Origin: Rhodopila sp965276935
Lineage (GTDB): Bacteria > Pseudomonadota > Alphaproteobacteria > Acetobacterales > Acetobacteraceae
Assembly (NCBI RefSeq): GCF_965276935.1
Contig: NZ_CBDIBS010000001.1
Location: 62,001-126,000, forward strand
DNA length: 64,000 bases
Direction of reading: 5' to 3'
The position numbers were made by a program, and so were the translations under genes. Below the pieces are notes generated by a model that searched no databases, was not told the origin of the DNA, and was given only the letters and a program-made list of their open reading frames with translations. Within the stretch, counting starts at the first letter, position 1, and each line of letters begins with the position of its first letter. Of the stretch, positions 32,387-41,498 are shown piece after piece.

Positions 32387-33391
32387 ATGAACCGGGTCAT
32401 CAACAACCCGGATGAGGTGGTCGAGGACAGCCTGCGCGGCTATCTCGCGGCGTGCCCCGGCCTGTTGCAGGCAACGCCGCACCCGCGCGTGTTGCGCCGT
32501 GCTGATCCAGCGGTGCCTGGCCACGTCGGCGTGGTCACGGGTGGCGGCTCCGGGCACGAGCCCGCGTTCCTGGGTTATGTCGGACCGGGCCTGCTGGATG
32601 CGGTGGCAATCGGCGAGGTGTTCGCGTCACCCACCGCCAAAAGCTTCCATGCCGCGTTCCAGGCAGCCGATACCGGCGCCGGGGTCGCTTGCCTCTATGG
32701 CAACTACGCCGGCGACAACATGAACGTCAAAATGGCTGTCAAGCTCGCAGCCAAGGACGGCGTCACCGTGCGGACCGTGGTCGCCAACGACGACGTCGCC
32801 TCCGCCGGCCCGCACGAGCGCGACAAACGCCGCGGCGTGGCCGGTGAGATTATCATGTGGAAAACCGGCGGCGCGCGGGCGGCCGAAGGTGCGGATCTTT
32901 CCGAGGTGATCGCCGCCGCCCAGAAGGCGATCGACCAGACCAGATCGGTCGGCATTGGCCTGTCCGCCTGCACCATTCCAGCCGCGGGCAAGCCCAACTT
33001 CACCATCAAGAACGGCGAGATGGAGGTCGGCATCGGCCACCACGGCGAGCCCGGCATCGTCGTCCTGCCGACCGCATCCGCGAAGGACATGGCCGCGGAC
33101 ATGGTGGAGCGCATCGTCACCGACCTGCCGTTCGGCCGCGGCGACGATGTGTCGGTCCTCGTGTCCGGCCTGGGCGCCACCCCGCTGATGGAGCTGTACC
33201 TGCTCTACGGCCACGTGGACGAGATGCTGCGTGCCCGCGGCATCACCCCGCGCCACCGCTTCGTCGGCAACTACTTTACGTCGCTTGATATGATGGGCGT
33301 ATCCCTCACCCTCACGCGGCTGGACGCGGAGCTGGACCGGCTGCTCGCCGCGCCCGCCCGCTCCATCGGCCTTACGGTCGGAGGGCACTGA
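32387..33391 (+). CDS. dhaK: Dihydroxyacetone kinase-type subunit DhaK
   Basis: The product, about 334 residues, aligns with DhaK: Arg-Val-Ile-Asn-Asn-Pro start, Ser/Gly-Gly-Gly-Ser-Gly-His-Glu-Pro, Asn-Tyr-Ala-Gly-Asp-x-Met-Asn, and Gly-Ile-Gly-His-His-Gly-Glu-Pro-Gly containing the His that binds the ketose covalently. Homology starts at Met-Asn-Arg-Val (32387). A TTG at 32336, six bases after GGAG, may be the real start and would add 17 residues. It should phosphorylate a short ketose, here probably erythrulose rather than dihydroxyacetone given the locus. It is followed by dhaL three bases later. Confidence 0.92.
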   Translation: MNRVINNPDEVVEDSLRGYLAACPGLLQATPHPRVLRRADPAVPGHVGVVTGGGSGHEPAFLGYVGPGLLDAVAIGEVFASPTAKSFHAAFQAADTGAGVACLYGNYAGDNMNVKMAVKLAAKDGVTVRTVVANDDVASAGPHERDKRRGVAGEIIMWKTGGARAAEGADLSEVIAAAQKAIDQTRSVGIGLSACTIPAAGKPNFTIKNGEMEVGIGHHGEPGIVVLPTASAKDMAADMVERIVTDLPFGRGDDVSVLVSGLGATPLMELYLLYGHVDEMLRARGITPRHRFVGNYFTSLDMMGVSLTLTRLDAELDRLLAAPARSIGLTVGGH

Positions 33392-33393
33392 AC

Positions 33394-34059
33394 GTGGATA
33401 GCATCAGCGAACAGGATGCCGGACCGCTCGTGCTGGAGATGGCTGCCGTCATTGTCCGCGAGCAGGCCTTCCTCAGCGAGATCGACGGCAAGATCGGCGA
33501 CGGCGATCACGGCATCAACATGAGTAAAGGCTTCCGCCTGGCGGCCGAGCGGCTGCGCGCGGGCGGCCCGTTCGGCCTGGCGCATGGGCTGCAAACGCTG
33601 GGCGACACGCTGCTGGGCGACATCGGCGGCTCCATGGGGCCGCTCTACGGCACGTGCTTCACCGAGATGGCGGGTGCGCTGGAAGGCGCCGGTGAGATTG
33701 ACGCCGCCCGGTTCGCGGCCACCCTGCGCGCGGGCTATGCCGCGGTGATCGATCTTGGCGGCGCCAGGCCCGGCGATAAGACGCTGGTGGACGTGCTCGA
33801 ACCCGCCGTGACGGCGTTCGAGGCGGCGCACGCACGGGGTGAACCGTTCGCCGGATCTCTCGCGTCGATGAAGCAGGCCGCCGCCTCGGGTCTCGCCTCC
33901 ACCCGCGACATGGTCGCCCGGATCGGGCGCGCGAGCCGCCTGGGCGAGCGATCCCGCGGCACGCTCGACGCCGGCGCCGCCTCCTGCAACCTGCTGCTGG
34001 CGACGCTGGCGGACGGGCTGACCCAACTGTTGCACGACCAGCAAGGAGCATCGCAATGA
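33394..34059 (+). CDS. dhaL: Dihydroxyacetone kinase-type subunit DhaL
   Basis: This 221-residue helical-barrel subunit has Ile-Asp-Gly-Lys-Ile-Gly-Asp-Gly-Asp-His-Gly near residue 32, whose aspartates coordinate Mg-nucleotide, plus Gly-Gly-Ser-Met-Gly-Pro-Leu-Tyr-Gly-Thr and Gly-Asp-Lys-Thr-Leu-Val-Asp. It starts with GTG after GGAGGG. DhaK and DhaL are separate here, as in PTS-dependent kinases, but no DhaM phosphotransferase gene is present in the locus. ATP may be the donor. The stop overlaps the dehydrogenase ATG. Confidence 0.93.
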   Translation: MDSISEQDAGPLVLEMAAVIVREQAFLSEIDGKIGDGDHGINMSKGFRLAAERLRAGGPFGLAHGLQTLGDTLLGDIGGSMGPLYGTCFTEMAGALEGAGEIDAARFAATLRAGYAAVIDLGGARPGDKTLVDVLEPAVTAFEAAHARGEPFAGSLASMKQAAASGLASTRDMVARIGRASRLGERSRGTLDAGAASCNLLLATLADGLTQLLHDQQGASQ

Positions 34060-35171
34060 GCGACACCGCGGCGGTGTCCCGCCCCAACGAGTTGCCAAAG
34101 ACCATGACGGCCGTTGTCGCCTATGCACCAGGCGACTACCGGCTGGAAACCGTTGACGTGCCGCGCGCCGGGCCGGACGACATCATCATCGCCGTGGAAG
34201 CCTGTGGAATCTGCGCCAGCGACATCAAGACCTTTCAGGGCGCACCGTCCTTCTGGGGCGACGACAAGGGCCAGCCTCGTTACGTCAAGGCGCCCATGAT
34301 CCCCGGCCACGAGTTCATCGGCCACGCCGTCGAGATCGGCGAGAACGTCGCGCGCTCGGGGCAGTACAAGATCGGCGACCGGCTGATCTCCGAGCAAATC
34401 GTGCCGTGCGAGCACTGCCGCTACTGCAAACGCGGTGAATACTGGATGTGCGAGCGGCATGACGTTTACGGCTTCCAGAACAACGTCAACGGCGGCATGG
34501 CCAAATACATGCGCTTCCCGAAGGAGTCACGCACCTACAAGATCCCGTCCGACCTGCGGATGGAGCGCGCGGTCCTGGTCGAGCCTTACGCATGTTCTGT
34601 CCACGCCGTGAACCGCGGCCTGATCGGGCTGGACGATGTGGCCGTGATCGCCGGCGCCGGGCCGTTGGGCCTTGGCATGGTGGGCGCGGCCCGGCTGAAG
34701 AACCCGTCCAAGCTGGTTGTGCTTGACACCAAGCCCGACCGGCTCGAGTTGGCCAAGCGCTTCGGCGCCGACGTGATCATGAACCCGCTCAAGGAGAACG
34801 TGGTTCAGGCGGTCAAGGACATGACGGATGGCTACGGCTGCGATGTCTACATCGAGGCGACCGGTCACCCGTCCAGCGTGGCCCAAGGCCTCAACATGAT
34901 CCGCAAGCTTGGCCGCTTCGTCGAGTTCAGCGTGTTTGGCGAGGAAGTCACCGCCGACTGGAGCATCATCAGTGACCGCAAGCAACTCGACCTGTACGGC
35001 GCGCATCTCGGCCCGTACTGCTACCCGCTCACCATCGCCGCCATCAACGACGGACGCTTGCCGACCGAAGGCGTGGTGACGGATATCTTGCCGTTGTCGG
35101 AATGGAAAACCGGTTTCGACAAGATGAAGAAGGGCGACGGCTCCATCAAGGTCGTGCTGGTTCCAGAATAA
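34056..35171 (+). CDS. Zinc-dependent alcohol dehydrogenase, erythritol/L-threitol dehydrogenase-like
   Basis: The 371-residue medium-chain dehydrogenase has the catalytic zinc site Cys-Gly-Ile-Cys-Ala-Ser-Asp and Gly-His-Glu-Phe-Ile-Gly, a structural zinc loop Cys-Glu-His-Cys-Arg-Tyr-Cys ... Cys, and Gly-Ala-Gly-Pro-Leu-Gly-Leu-Gly for NAD. The Gln-Ile-Val-Pro-Cys ... Tyr-Trp-Met-Cys pattern resembles EltD-type tetritol dehydrogenases. It should oxidise a polyol to its ketose before phosphorylation by DhaKL. Coupled to dhaL by ATGA. Exact polyol is inference. Confidence 0.88.
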   Translation: MSDTAAVSRPNELPKTMTAVVAYAPGDYRLETVDVPRAGPDDIIIAVEACGICASDIKTFQGAPSFWGDDKGQPRYVKAPMIPGHEFIGHAVEIGENVARSGQYKIGDRLISEQIVPCEHCRYCKRGEYWMCERHDVYGFQNNVNGGMAKYMRFPKESRTYKIPSDLRMERAVLVEPYACSVHAVNRGLIGLDDVAVIAGAGPLGLGMVGAARLKNPSKLVVLDTKPDRLELAKRFGADVIMNPLKENVVQAVKDMTDGYGCDVYIEATGHPSSVAQGLNMIRKLGRFVEFSVFGEEVTADWSIISDRKQLDLYGAHLGPYCYPLTIAAINDGRLPTEGVVTDILPLSEWKTGFDKMKKGDGSIKVVLVPE

Positions 35172-35202
35172 GAACCGGTGGCGGCATCCGAGGAGCGGAG
35201 GA

Positions 35203-35841
35203 ATGACAATGACCAGGCGGGGCAAACTGGACGCGAGACTCGCTGTCGGCTCGGGCGCGATCCTGGTCTTGCTCGCCGCGATGGCCCTCGACACCAAGGC
35301 CGTGAAGATGGGGTCCGCCGAGGATGTGCCGGCCGGGGAATTCTCCGCCGCAAAATATGGCCCTGCCCAGTTCCCAAAGGTGCAGTCCGCGATCGAGGGC
35401 CGCGCGGTCGAGGCCACGATGCTGGCGGCGGCCTTGGCCAAGGATCAGACGGCGGCCGAGGCGAAGTATGGCGTGCCCACGCCGGCCGGCCCGGAGTTTT
35501 CGGTCAAGTTCACGGGCAAGGTCGGCAAAGCGGACTCTGGCGTCTACGACGTTGCGGTCCCTGGAATGCCGGATAACATCCACCTCAGCGTGCAGACCGG
35601 TCCCGCCATCAACGGCACCGACCTGCGCGACGCGACCGGCCTCATCAAGTTCGGGGACTTCAACAACCAGATCGACTACCAGAACGCCGGCTCCGCACTG
35701 AACAACGAGATGAAGAAAGTGGTGCTGTCCAAGATCGACGTCTCCGATTTGACCGGCAAGACCCTCTCCGTGATCGGCGCCTTCGAGCCGTCCGACCCGG
35801 CCGAATGGGTCATCACTCCCGTGAAGCTGACCGTGCAATGA
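35203..35841 (+). CDS. DUF2291 family protein in sugar ABC operon
   Basis: This 212-residue protein has an N-terminal hydrophobic anchor (about residues 12-28) and a soluble, probably periplasmic domain. It resembles the DUF2291 family, which is often encoded beside ribose-type ABC importers and has no established function. A second ATG at 35209 is better spaced from the GGAGCGGAG box. It lies between the dehydrogenase and the ATPase gene, whose ATG overlaps its stop, so it is probably part of, or an accessory to, the importer. Confidence 0.75.
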   Translation: MTMTRRGKLDARLAVGSGAILVLLAAMALDTKAVKMGSAEDVPAGEFSAAKYGPAQFPKVQSAIEGRAVEATMLAAALAKDQTAAEAKYGVPTPAGPEFSVKFTGKVGKADSGVYDVAVPGMPDNIHLSVQTGPAINGTDLRDATGLIKFGDFNNQIDYQNAGSALNNEMKKVVLSKIDVSDLTGKTLSVIGAFEPSDPAEWVITPVKLTVQ

Positions 35842-37394
35842 GTGTGGCCCAGGCGGCCGCGGCGTCCCAGCCTGCTCCCGCCATAGGCGAAGCATTGCTG
35901 TCCGCGCGCAACGTGACCAAGACGTACGGCAACACCCACGCGCTGCGCGGCGTGAATTTTGACATTCACCGCGGCAAGGTGACCACGCTGTTCGGCGAGA
36001 ACGGCGCCGGCAAGTCAACGCTGATGAAGATCCTGTCCGGCGTGGTGACACCGACGGCGGGCGAGATCGAGCTCGATGGCCGCAGGGTCAGCTTCGCGTC
36101 CACTGTCGAGGCACGAGACAACGGCATCTCCATCATTCACCAGGAGCTGAGTCTCGCACCCAACCTGAGCGTGCGCGACAACATCTTTCTCGGCCGAGAG
36201 CTGCGCCGCCCGTCCGGCATCGATTTCAACGAGGAAGCTCGCCAGACCAAGATCCTGATGGAAGATCTCGAGGAGGAGATCGATCCGCTGACCCCGGTCG
36301 AGGAGCTGCGCCTTGGCCAGCAGCAAATCGTCGAGATCGCCCGCGCCCTGTCGGTCGACGCGCGCATCCTGATCATGGACGAACCGACCTCCGCGCTGAG
36401 CGCGGCCGAGGTCGAGGTGCTGTTCAAGGTCATCCGGGACCTCACGAGCCGCGGCGTCTCGATCGTCTATATTTCCCACCACCTCGAAGAGGCGCTCCAG
36501 ATCACCGATTATGCGGTGGTGCTGCGTGACGGCGCGATTACGGCGACGGCCGAGGCCAAGGACATCGACCTGCAATGGATCGTCCAACACATGGTGGGCA
36601 GCCACTACGACCGCGGCTCCCCGCCCGTCGGCTACGCGTTTGGCGATGTGGTGCTGTCGGCCAGTGATATTTGCGTTGCCGACACCACGCGGTCGGGCGG
36701 CCTTGTCGTCGACCACCTGTCGTTGGACGTTCGAGCAGGCGAAATCGTGTGCATCTACGGCCTGATGGGCGCCGGCCGGACCGAGCTGCTGGAGGCTATC
36801 GCCGGGCGCGTGTCCATGGTGGCCGGCCGAGTGCTGCTCCAAGGGAAACCCGTCGCGGGTCTCAATATTGCCGGGCGCATCGCCCGTGGCCTGGTGCTCG
36901 TGCCCGAGGACCGACAGCGTGACGGCTTGGTGCAGACGATGTCCGTGGGCGAGAACCTCTCGCTCGCCAGCATCAGCGCGTTCGTCAAGCGCATGCTGAC
37001 TTCACGACCCGCCGAGCGTGCGCTCGTCGACGCGTCCATCCGTAATGTGACCATCAAGACCGCGGGCGGCGCCGCGCCTATCGGCTCGCTGTCCGGCGGC
37101 AACCAGCAGAAGGTCGTCATCGGCAAGATGCTGGCGACGCACCCGAAGGCGATTCTGCTCGACGAGCCCAGCCGCGGCATCGACATCGGCGCCAAGGCCG
37201 AGGTGTTCCGCCTGCTCGCCGATCGCGCGGCCCAGGGTCTCGCGGTCATCTACTCGACGTCGGAGGTTCAGGAATGCCTCAGCATCGCGCACCGGATCGT
37301 CGTCATGAGCAAGGGCAGAATCTCGACCGAGTTCGGACCCGGTGCGACCAAGGAAGACATCATGGCCGCCTCCGGCGAAGCCGTGGTCAGTTGA
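35838..37394 (+). CDS. Ribose/erythritol-type ABC transporter ATP-binding protein
   Basis: The 518-residue tandem ATPase has a first domain with Gly-Glu-Asn-Gly-Ala-Gly-Lys-Ser, Leu-Gly-Gln-Gln-Gln signature and Asp-Glu-Pro-Thr-Ser-Ala-Leu. The second domain has the degenerate Walker A Gly-Leu-Met-Gly-Ala-Gly-Arg-Thr-Glu, Leu-Ser-Gly-Gly-Asn-Gln-Gln-Lys and Asp-Glu-Pro-Ser-Arg-Gly-Ile-Asp. This is the RbsA/XylG/EryE layout. It energises the following permease. Confidence 0.93.
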   Translation: MSVAQAAAASQPAPAIGEALLSARNVTKTYGNTHALRGVNFDIHRGKVTTLFGENGAGKSTLMKILSGVVTPTAGEIELDGRRVSFASTVEARDNGISIIHQELSLAPNLSVRDNIFLGRELRRPSGIDFNEEARQTKILMEDLEEEIDPLTPVEELRLGQQQIVEIARALSVDARILIMDEPTSALSAAEVEVLFKVIRDLTSRGVSIVYISHHLEEALQITDYAVVLRDGAITATAEAKDIDLQWIVQHMVGSHYDRGSPPVGYAFGDVVLSASDICVADTTRSGGLVVDHLSLDVRAGEIVCIYGLMGAGRTELLEAIAGRVSMVAGRVLLQGKPVAGLNIAGRIARGLVLVPEDRQRDGLVQTMSVGENLSLASISAFVKRMLTSRPAERALVDASIRNVTIKTAGGAAPIGSLSGGNQQKVVIGKMLATHPKAILLDEPSRGIDIGAKAEVFRLLADRAAQGLAVIYSTSEVQECLSIAHRIVVMSKGRISTEFGPGATKEDIMAASGEAVVS

Positions 37395-37416
37395 ACCAAC
37401 AGCGGAACACCTGACG

Positions 37417-38511
37417 ATGACCGAAACAACCCTGTCTGCAAAACGTTCCCCGCTGGGCTCGTTCACCGGCGAATTCGACATCGCCAGGGTGCTGCTGGAA
37501 GGCCGTGCCTTCTTCGCGCTAATCGCGATCATCATCGTTTTCTCGCTGCTGTCGCCTTACTATTTCTCGCTCGCCAACTTCCTGACGATGGCCTCCCACG
37601 TCGCCATCTTTGGCATCCTCGCCATTGGCATGCTGCTGGTCATCCTGAACGGCGGCATCGACCTGTCGGTCGGTTCCACGCTCGGCCTGTGCGGCGTGAT
37701 CGCCGGCTTCCTGATGCAGGGCGTGTCGATCCCGACGCTCGGCTACACGTTCTATCCGCCGGTCTGGGTGGTCGTGATCCTCACCTGCGCCCTCGGCGGC
37801 TTCGTCGGCCTGGTCAACGGCGTGCTCGTCGCGCGCTTCAAGGTCCCCGCCTTCGTCGCCACCCTCGGCGTGATGTATGTCGCCCGCGGCGTGGCGCTGC
37901 TCATCACCAACGGCCTGACCTACAACAACCTCGGTGGCCGCACCGCTTTGGGCAACACCGGCTTCAACTGGCTCGGCTTCAACCGCCTGCTTGACGTCCC
38001 GATCGGCGTGGTCGTGCTGGTCGTGGTCGCGCTCATCGGCAACCTGGTGCTGACCCGCACCGCGTTCGGCCGCTGGCTTTACGCGTCCGGCGGGAACGAG
38101 CGCGCGGCGGAACTGTCCGGCGTTCCGGTCAAGCCGGTGCAGATTACTGTCTATGTCCTGTCCGGAGTCTGCGCCGCCATTGCGGGCCTCATCCTGTCGT
38201 CGCAGCTCACCTCCGCCGGGCCGACCGCGGGCGTGAGCTACGAACTGACGGCCATCGCCGCGGTAGTTATCGGCGGCGCGGCACTCACCGGCGGCCGCGG
38301 CACCGTGCGCGGCACCATGCTCGGCGCGTTTGTCATCGGCTTCCTGTCCGACGGACTCGTGATCATTGGCATCTCTTCCTACTGGCAAACGGTGTTCACT
38401 GGCGCCGTGATCGTGCTGGCGGTGCTTCTCAACGCCGTGCAGTACCGTCGCCGCAGCCCAAAACCCGCGACGCCCACGCCGGGTCATCCGACGCTCGCGA
38501 AGGCGGGCTAG
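37417..38511 (+). CDS. Ribose/erythritol-type ABC transporter permease
   Basis: The 364-residue inner-membrane protein has about nine or ten helices and the RbsC-type segment Ile-Leu-Ala-Ile-Gly-Met-Leu-Leu-Val-Ile-Leu-Asn-Gly-Gly-Ile-Asp-Leu-Ser-Val-Gly-Ser, plus Gly-Gly-Ala-Ala-Leu-Thr-Gly-Gly-Arg-Gly-Thr. It probably acts as a homodimer with the tandem ATPase. ATG at 37417 lies 22 bases after the ATPase stop. Confidence 0.93.
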   Translation: MTETTLSAKRSPLGSFTGEFDIARVLLEGRAFFALIAIIIVFSLLSPYYFSLANFLTMASHVAIFGILAIGMLLVILNGGIDLSVGSTLGLCGVIAGFLMQGVSIPTLGYTFYPPVWVVVILTCALGGFVGLVNGVLVARFKVPAFVATLGVMYVARGVALLITNGLTYNNLGGRTALGNTGFNWLGFNRLLDVPIGVVVLVVVALIGNLVLTRTAFGRWLYASGGNERAAELSGVPVKPVQITVYVLSGVCAAIAGLILSSQLTSAGPTAGVSYELTAIAAVVIGGAALTGGRGTVRGTMLGAFVIGFLSDGLVIIGISSYWQTVFTGAVIVLAVLLNAVQYRRRSPKPATPTPGHPTLAKAG

Positions 38512-38583
38512 GAGCGACAGACCAAACCAACTTCGGAGCGGCCCCGAAGACTCCGAAAACAACACTTATCGAAGGGAGAAACC

Positions 38584-39546
38584 ATGTCACGCAGAACACT
38601 GTTGTCCACAATCGCCGCCATTGCGCTGGCCGTGCCGGCACTGGGCTACAGCACGGCACCCGCAACGGCCGCCGGCGGCCTGATGACGATCATCGTCAAT
38701 GATCCTTCTAACCCATACTGGCAAACCGAAGGCAACGTAGCCAAGACGGAGGCGGAAAAGCTCGGCTACACGGCCAATGTCGGCGCGACCAAGGGCGACA
38801 CCAACACCGAAAGCAACCTGATTGACACGGCCATCACCAATCGCTCGGTCGCGATCATCCTCGATCCGGCGAACGCCAGCGGTTCCGTGGGCGCGGTGAA
38901 AAAGGCGATCGCCGCCAAAATCCCCGTCATCCTCGTCAACGCCGAGATCAACCAGGAAGGCCTGGCGAAAGCGCAGCTCGTGTCCAACAACGCGCAAGGC
39001 GCAGCCCTCGGTGCCCAGCAGTGGGTGAAGGATGTCGGGCAGAAGGGCAACTATGTCGAGCTGCTAGGCTCGCCCTCCGACAACAATGCCGCCACCCGAT
39101 CCAATGGATACAACACCGTGCTCAGCCAGTATCCCGGCCTCAGGAAGGTCGGCTCGCAGGTCGCCAATTGGGACCGGACCCAGGGCCATGACAAGATGCA
39201 GAACCTGCTGCAGGCCAACCCAAACATTATTGGCGTAATCAGCGGCAATGATGAGATGGCACTTGGCGCGATCGCGGCGCTGAAGGAGGCGGGAAAACTG
39301 TCGAGCATCAAGGTCGGTGGCTTCGACGGGTCTCCGGACGCGGTGGCGGCGGTAAAGTCGGGGGAGATGGCCTATACCGTCCTTCAGCCAGTCGCCACCT
39401 TCACCGCCAAGGCAGTGGAAGAGGCGGACTCGTTCGTCAAGACCGGCAAGACCGGAGCGGCGACTGAAAAGCAGCTCTTTAACTGCATTCTCATCACCAA
39501 GGCCAACACGGGACGCTTCGTCGGGCCGTTCACGCTGAGGAAGTGA
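38584..39546 (+). CDS. Periplasmic sugar/polyol-binding protein (type 1)
   Basis: The 320-residue protein has a signal peptide ending near Ala-Thr-Ala-Ala and a Peripla_BP_4 fold: Ile-Ile-Val-Asn-Asp-Pro-Ser-Asn-Pro-Tyr-Trp, Asn-Ala-Ser-Gly-Ser-Val, Gly-Ser-Pro-Ser-Asp-Asn-Asn-Ala-Ala-Thr-Arg-Ser-Asn-Gly and Gly-Asn-Asp-Glu-Met-Ala-Leu-Gly. An AAGGGAGAAACC site precedes ATG. It completes the importer and determines specificity, most likely for the polyol used by the dehydrogenase and kinase. Confidence 0.92.
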   Translation: MSRRTLLSTIAAIALAVPALGYSTAPATAAGGLMTIIVNDPSNPYWQTEGNVAKTEAEKLGYTANVGATKGDTNTESNLIDTAITNRSVAIILDPANASGSVGAVKKAIAAKIPVILVNAEINQEGLAKAQLVSNNAQGAALGAQQWVKDVGQKGNYVELLGSPSDNNAATRSNGYNTVLSQYPGLRKVGSQVANWDRTQGHDKMQNLLQANPNIIGVISGNDEMALGAIAALKEAGKLSSIKVGGFDGSPDAVAAVKSGEMAYTVLQPVATFTAKAVEEADSFVKTGKTGAATEKQLFNCILITKANTGRFVGPFTLRK

Positions 39547-39890
39547 CGGCAGGCGGGTGGCCATGACGGGCTGCCCGCTGACTTTTTACCGACGGGCCGG
39601 CGACGCCCAGCCTGAGGATCTCTATCCCTTCTGGTTGGAAGGCTGGCGCATTTGAGTTGTTTCTCCTGCCCATCAAAAGAAACTTGTTGAAGCAGAATCT
39701 AGATATGATAAAGAAATGAACTCTTGGTGGCGCCACCTCATCATGCCGACGCAGGTCGGCATCCAAGCTTTTCCCATGCACATGAAAAGCCTTGGGCAAC
39801 GGCCCTTCCTCCGCCATGATGGTTGAGGCCGTTGCCCAGGCGGTCAGCCTGTCAGCCCATGAGTAGGACCAACAGGACTCTCAATTCACA
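39547..39890. other. Intergenic region with two hairpins between convergent operons
   Basis: No gene is seen. ATGCCGAC-GCAG-GTCGGCAT at 39743-39762 is a perfect 8-bp hairpin. GGGCAACGGCC (39794-39804) and GGCCGTTGCCC (39827-39837) form an 11-bp perfect inverted repeat. Either may terminate the polyol operon or the oppositely directed amidohydrolase operon. Confidence 0.6.
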
Positions 39891-41327
39891 TCACGTGCAG
39901 CTTTGCCGAAATCGTGTTGCCATTCCGGGCATTGCCGCAAGCAACACCGGCAGGTTCATAGCAACACGTTGTTGCAAAGCAACGGACTGCTCTTGTGCGT
40001 CAACAAGCATCGCGGCCTCATCGAAAGCCAGGATGCGACCATCGCGCATCACCCATTGACCGTCGACCATAACATTGTCGACATGTTCGACGCCGGCATG
40101 CTGCACCATCACGTCGAGCGTCGGACGTGCGGCGAGTGTTCCCGCATCCTTGGCGCGCACCAGCACGAGATCGGCGATTTGCCCCGGAGCAACCCGGCCA
40201 AGCTGACCTTTCAAATCCAGAGCAGCCGCCCCGGCCTCGGTAGCGGCGGAGAAAATCTCGGACGCCTTCGGCCAGAGTGCGAAGTCCCCGCCGTCTTGTC
40301 GCGGTAAGCTCATCGCCAGGCGCATTCCGGCGAAATGGTCGGCGCGTCCGGCGGTATTGGCGGAATCGTTGCCCAGCGCCAGCCGCAGGCCGCAGGCGGC
40401 GCAGGCACGGAAGCGCATGACACCGCTGCCCAACATTAGGTTGCTGGCCGGGTTATGGCTGACCGTCACATCGTGGCGGGCGAGGGTTTCCATCTCCGCC
40501 TCACTGAGCCAGACGCCGTGGGCGCATGTAAGGCTGCCGTCCAGCAGGCCCTGACGCTCCATCTCCGCCACCAATCCGCCAGGCCATCGCGCATTCAGCG
40601 AGGCCTGTGCTCGGGTTTCAAGCAGATGCGTGTGCACCGCGACGCCATGCCGATCCCGCAGCGTGCGCCAAAGCACCCAGGCCGCTGGCGAGCAGCGTTG
40701 CGGCGCGTTGGGTCCGAGCTGGATGCTGACTCGGCCCGAACCGGCCCGGGCCGCCTGCACGATGGCGGCAAATCTGCCTGTATAGGTCACGGCATCCAGC
40801 GGCGGCGGACCGCCAACCAGCGGCCGCAGTACGTCCGGCAGGGAAAGATCGAGCAGATCGTAGTCGGACACGTCATGCAGGAACGGCGCATAGGCGACGC
40901 GCAGGCCGGAAGATTCATGCGCCGCCAGCGAGGCCTCGGCCAAAGGCATCATCACCGCGTGGTCGACCATGCTGGTGATGCCCGCGCGAATACGTTCGGC
41001 GGCGCCCAGCAACGTGGCGGCGCGCAGGGCCGGCGCGTCAAATGCGCGGCCGTACAGCGTGGTGTGCAGCGCCCAGAGCTCCAATGGCAGCGAGTTCTCG
41101 GTGCCGCGCAACAATGTGCCGTAGGCGTGCGCATGAGCATCAACCATGCCGGGCATTAGCCAGTGCCCGGTGCCGTTCACCACCTCACCAGCGCGGGCGC
41201 GCAGTGCGGTCCGCTCCTCGGGCATGAAGGCCACCGCCTCGATCCGACCGCTCTCGACCAGCACGCTGCCGGTACGCGCCGCGGCATCGGTGCAGATCAT
41301 GGCGTCGTCGATCAGGATCGGGGTCAT
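39891..41327 (-). CDS. Amidohydrolase of the AtzB/TrzN/cytosine-deaminase group
   Basis: The 478-residue enzyme has the metal site of this superfamily: Asp-Ala-His-Ala-His (His-x-His), His-Thr-His-Leu-Leu-Glu-Thr, Ser-His-Asn-Pro-Ala-Ser-Asn-Leu-Met-Leu-Gly-Ser-Gly, and the catalytic Asp in Leu-Gly-Asn-Asp-Ser-Ala-Asn. The group deaminates or dechlorinates aminated heterocycles (cytosine, guanine, s-triazines). It is the last gene of a minus-strand set with an FAD oxidoreductase and an ABC importer, suggesting uptake and breakdown of an N-heterocycle. The upstream gap to the oxidoreductase is about 170 bases. Confidence 0.88.
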   Translation of the reverse strand: MTPILIDDAMICTDAAARTGSVLVESGRIEAVAFMPEERTALRARAGEVVNGTGHWLMPGMVDAHAHAYGTLLRGTENSLPLELWALHTTLYGRAFDAPALRAATLLGAAERIRAGITSMVDHAVMMPLAEASLAAHESSGLRVAYAPFLHDVSDYDLLDLSLPDVLRPLVGGPPPLDAVTYTGRFAAIVQAARAGSGRVSIQLGPNAPQRCSPAAWVLWRTLRDRHGVAVHTHLLETRAQASLNARWPGGLVAEMERQGLLDGSLTCAHGVWLSEAEMETLARHDVTVSHNPASNLMLGSGVMRFRACAACGLRLALGNDSANTAGRADHFAGMRLAMSLPRQDGGDFALWPKASEIFSAATEAGAAALDLKGQLGRVAPGQIADLVLVRAKDAGTLAARPTLDVMVQHAGVEHVDNVMVDGQWVMRDGRILAFDEAAMLVDAQEQSVALQQRVAMNLPVLLAAMPGMATRFRQSCT

Positions 41328-41498
41328 CGCGGCTTAGCCGGGTTCGCCAGGGGTTCTGACGGCATGCATGCCTTCAGTCCGCTACCGCATAAGCCAGATT
41401 GGTAGGCGGTTTTCATGAAGCGCCCGCCCGCCCGCTTCCAATCCAACTCAGGCGAGCAACGGGGTGACTGCTGCCCTGGCCATGGGATGCCGCTGGAT

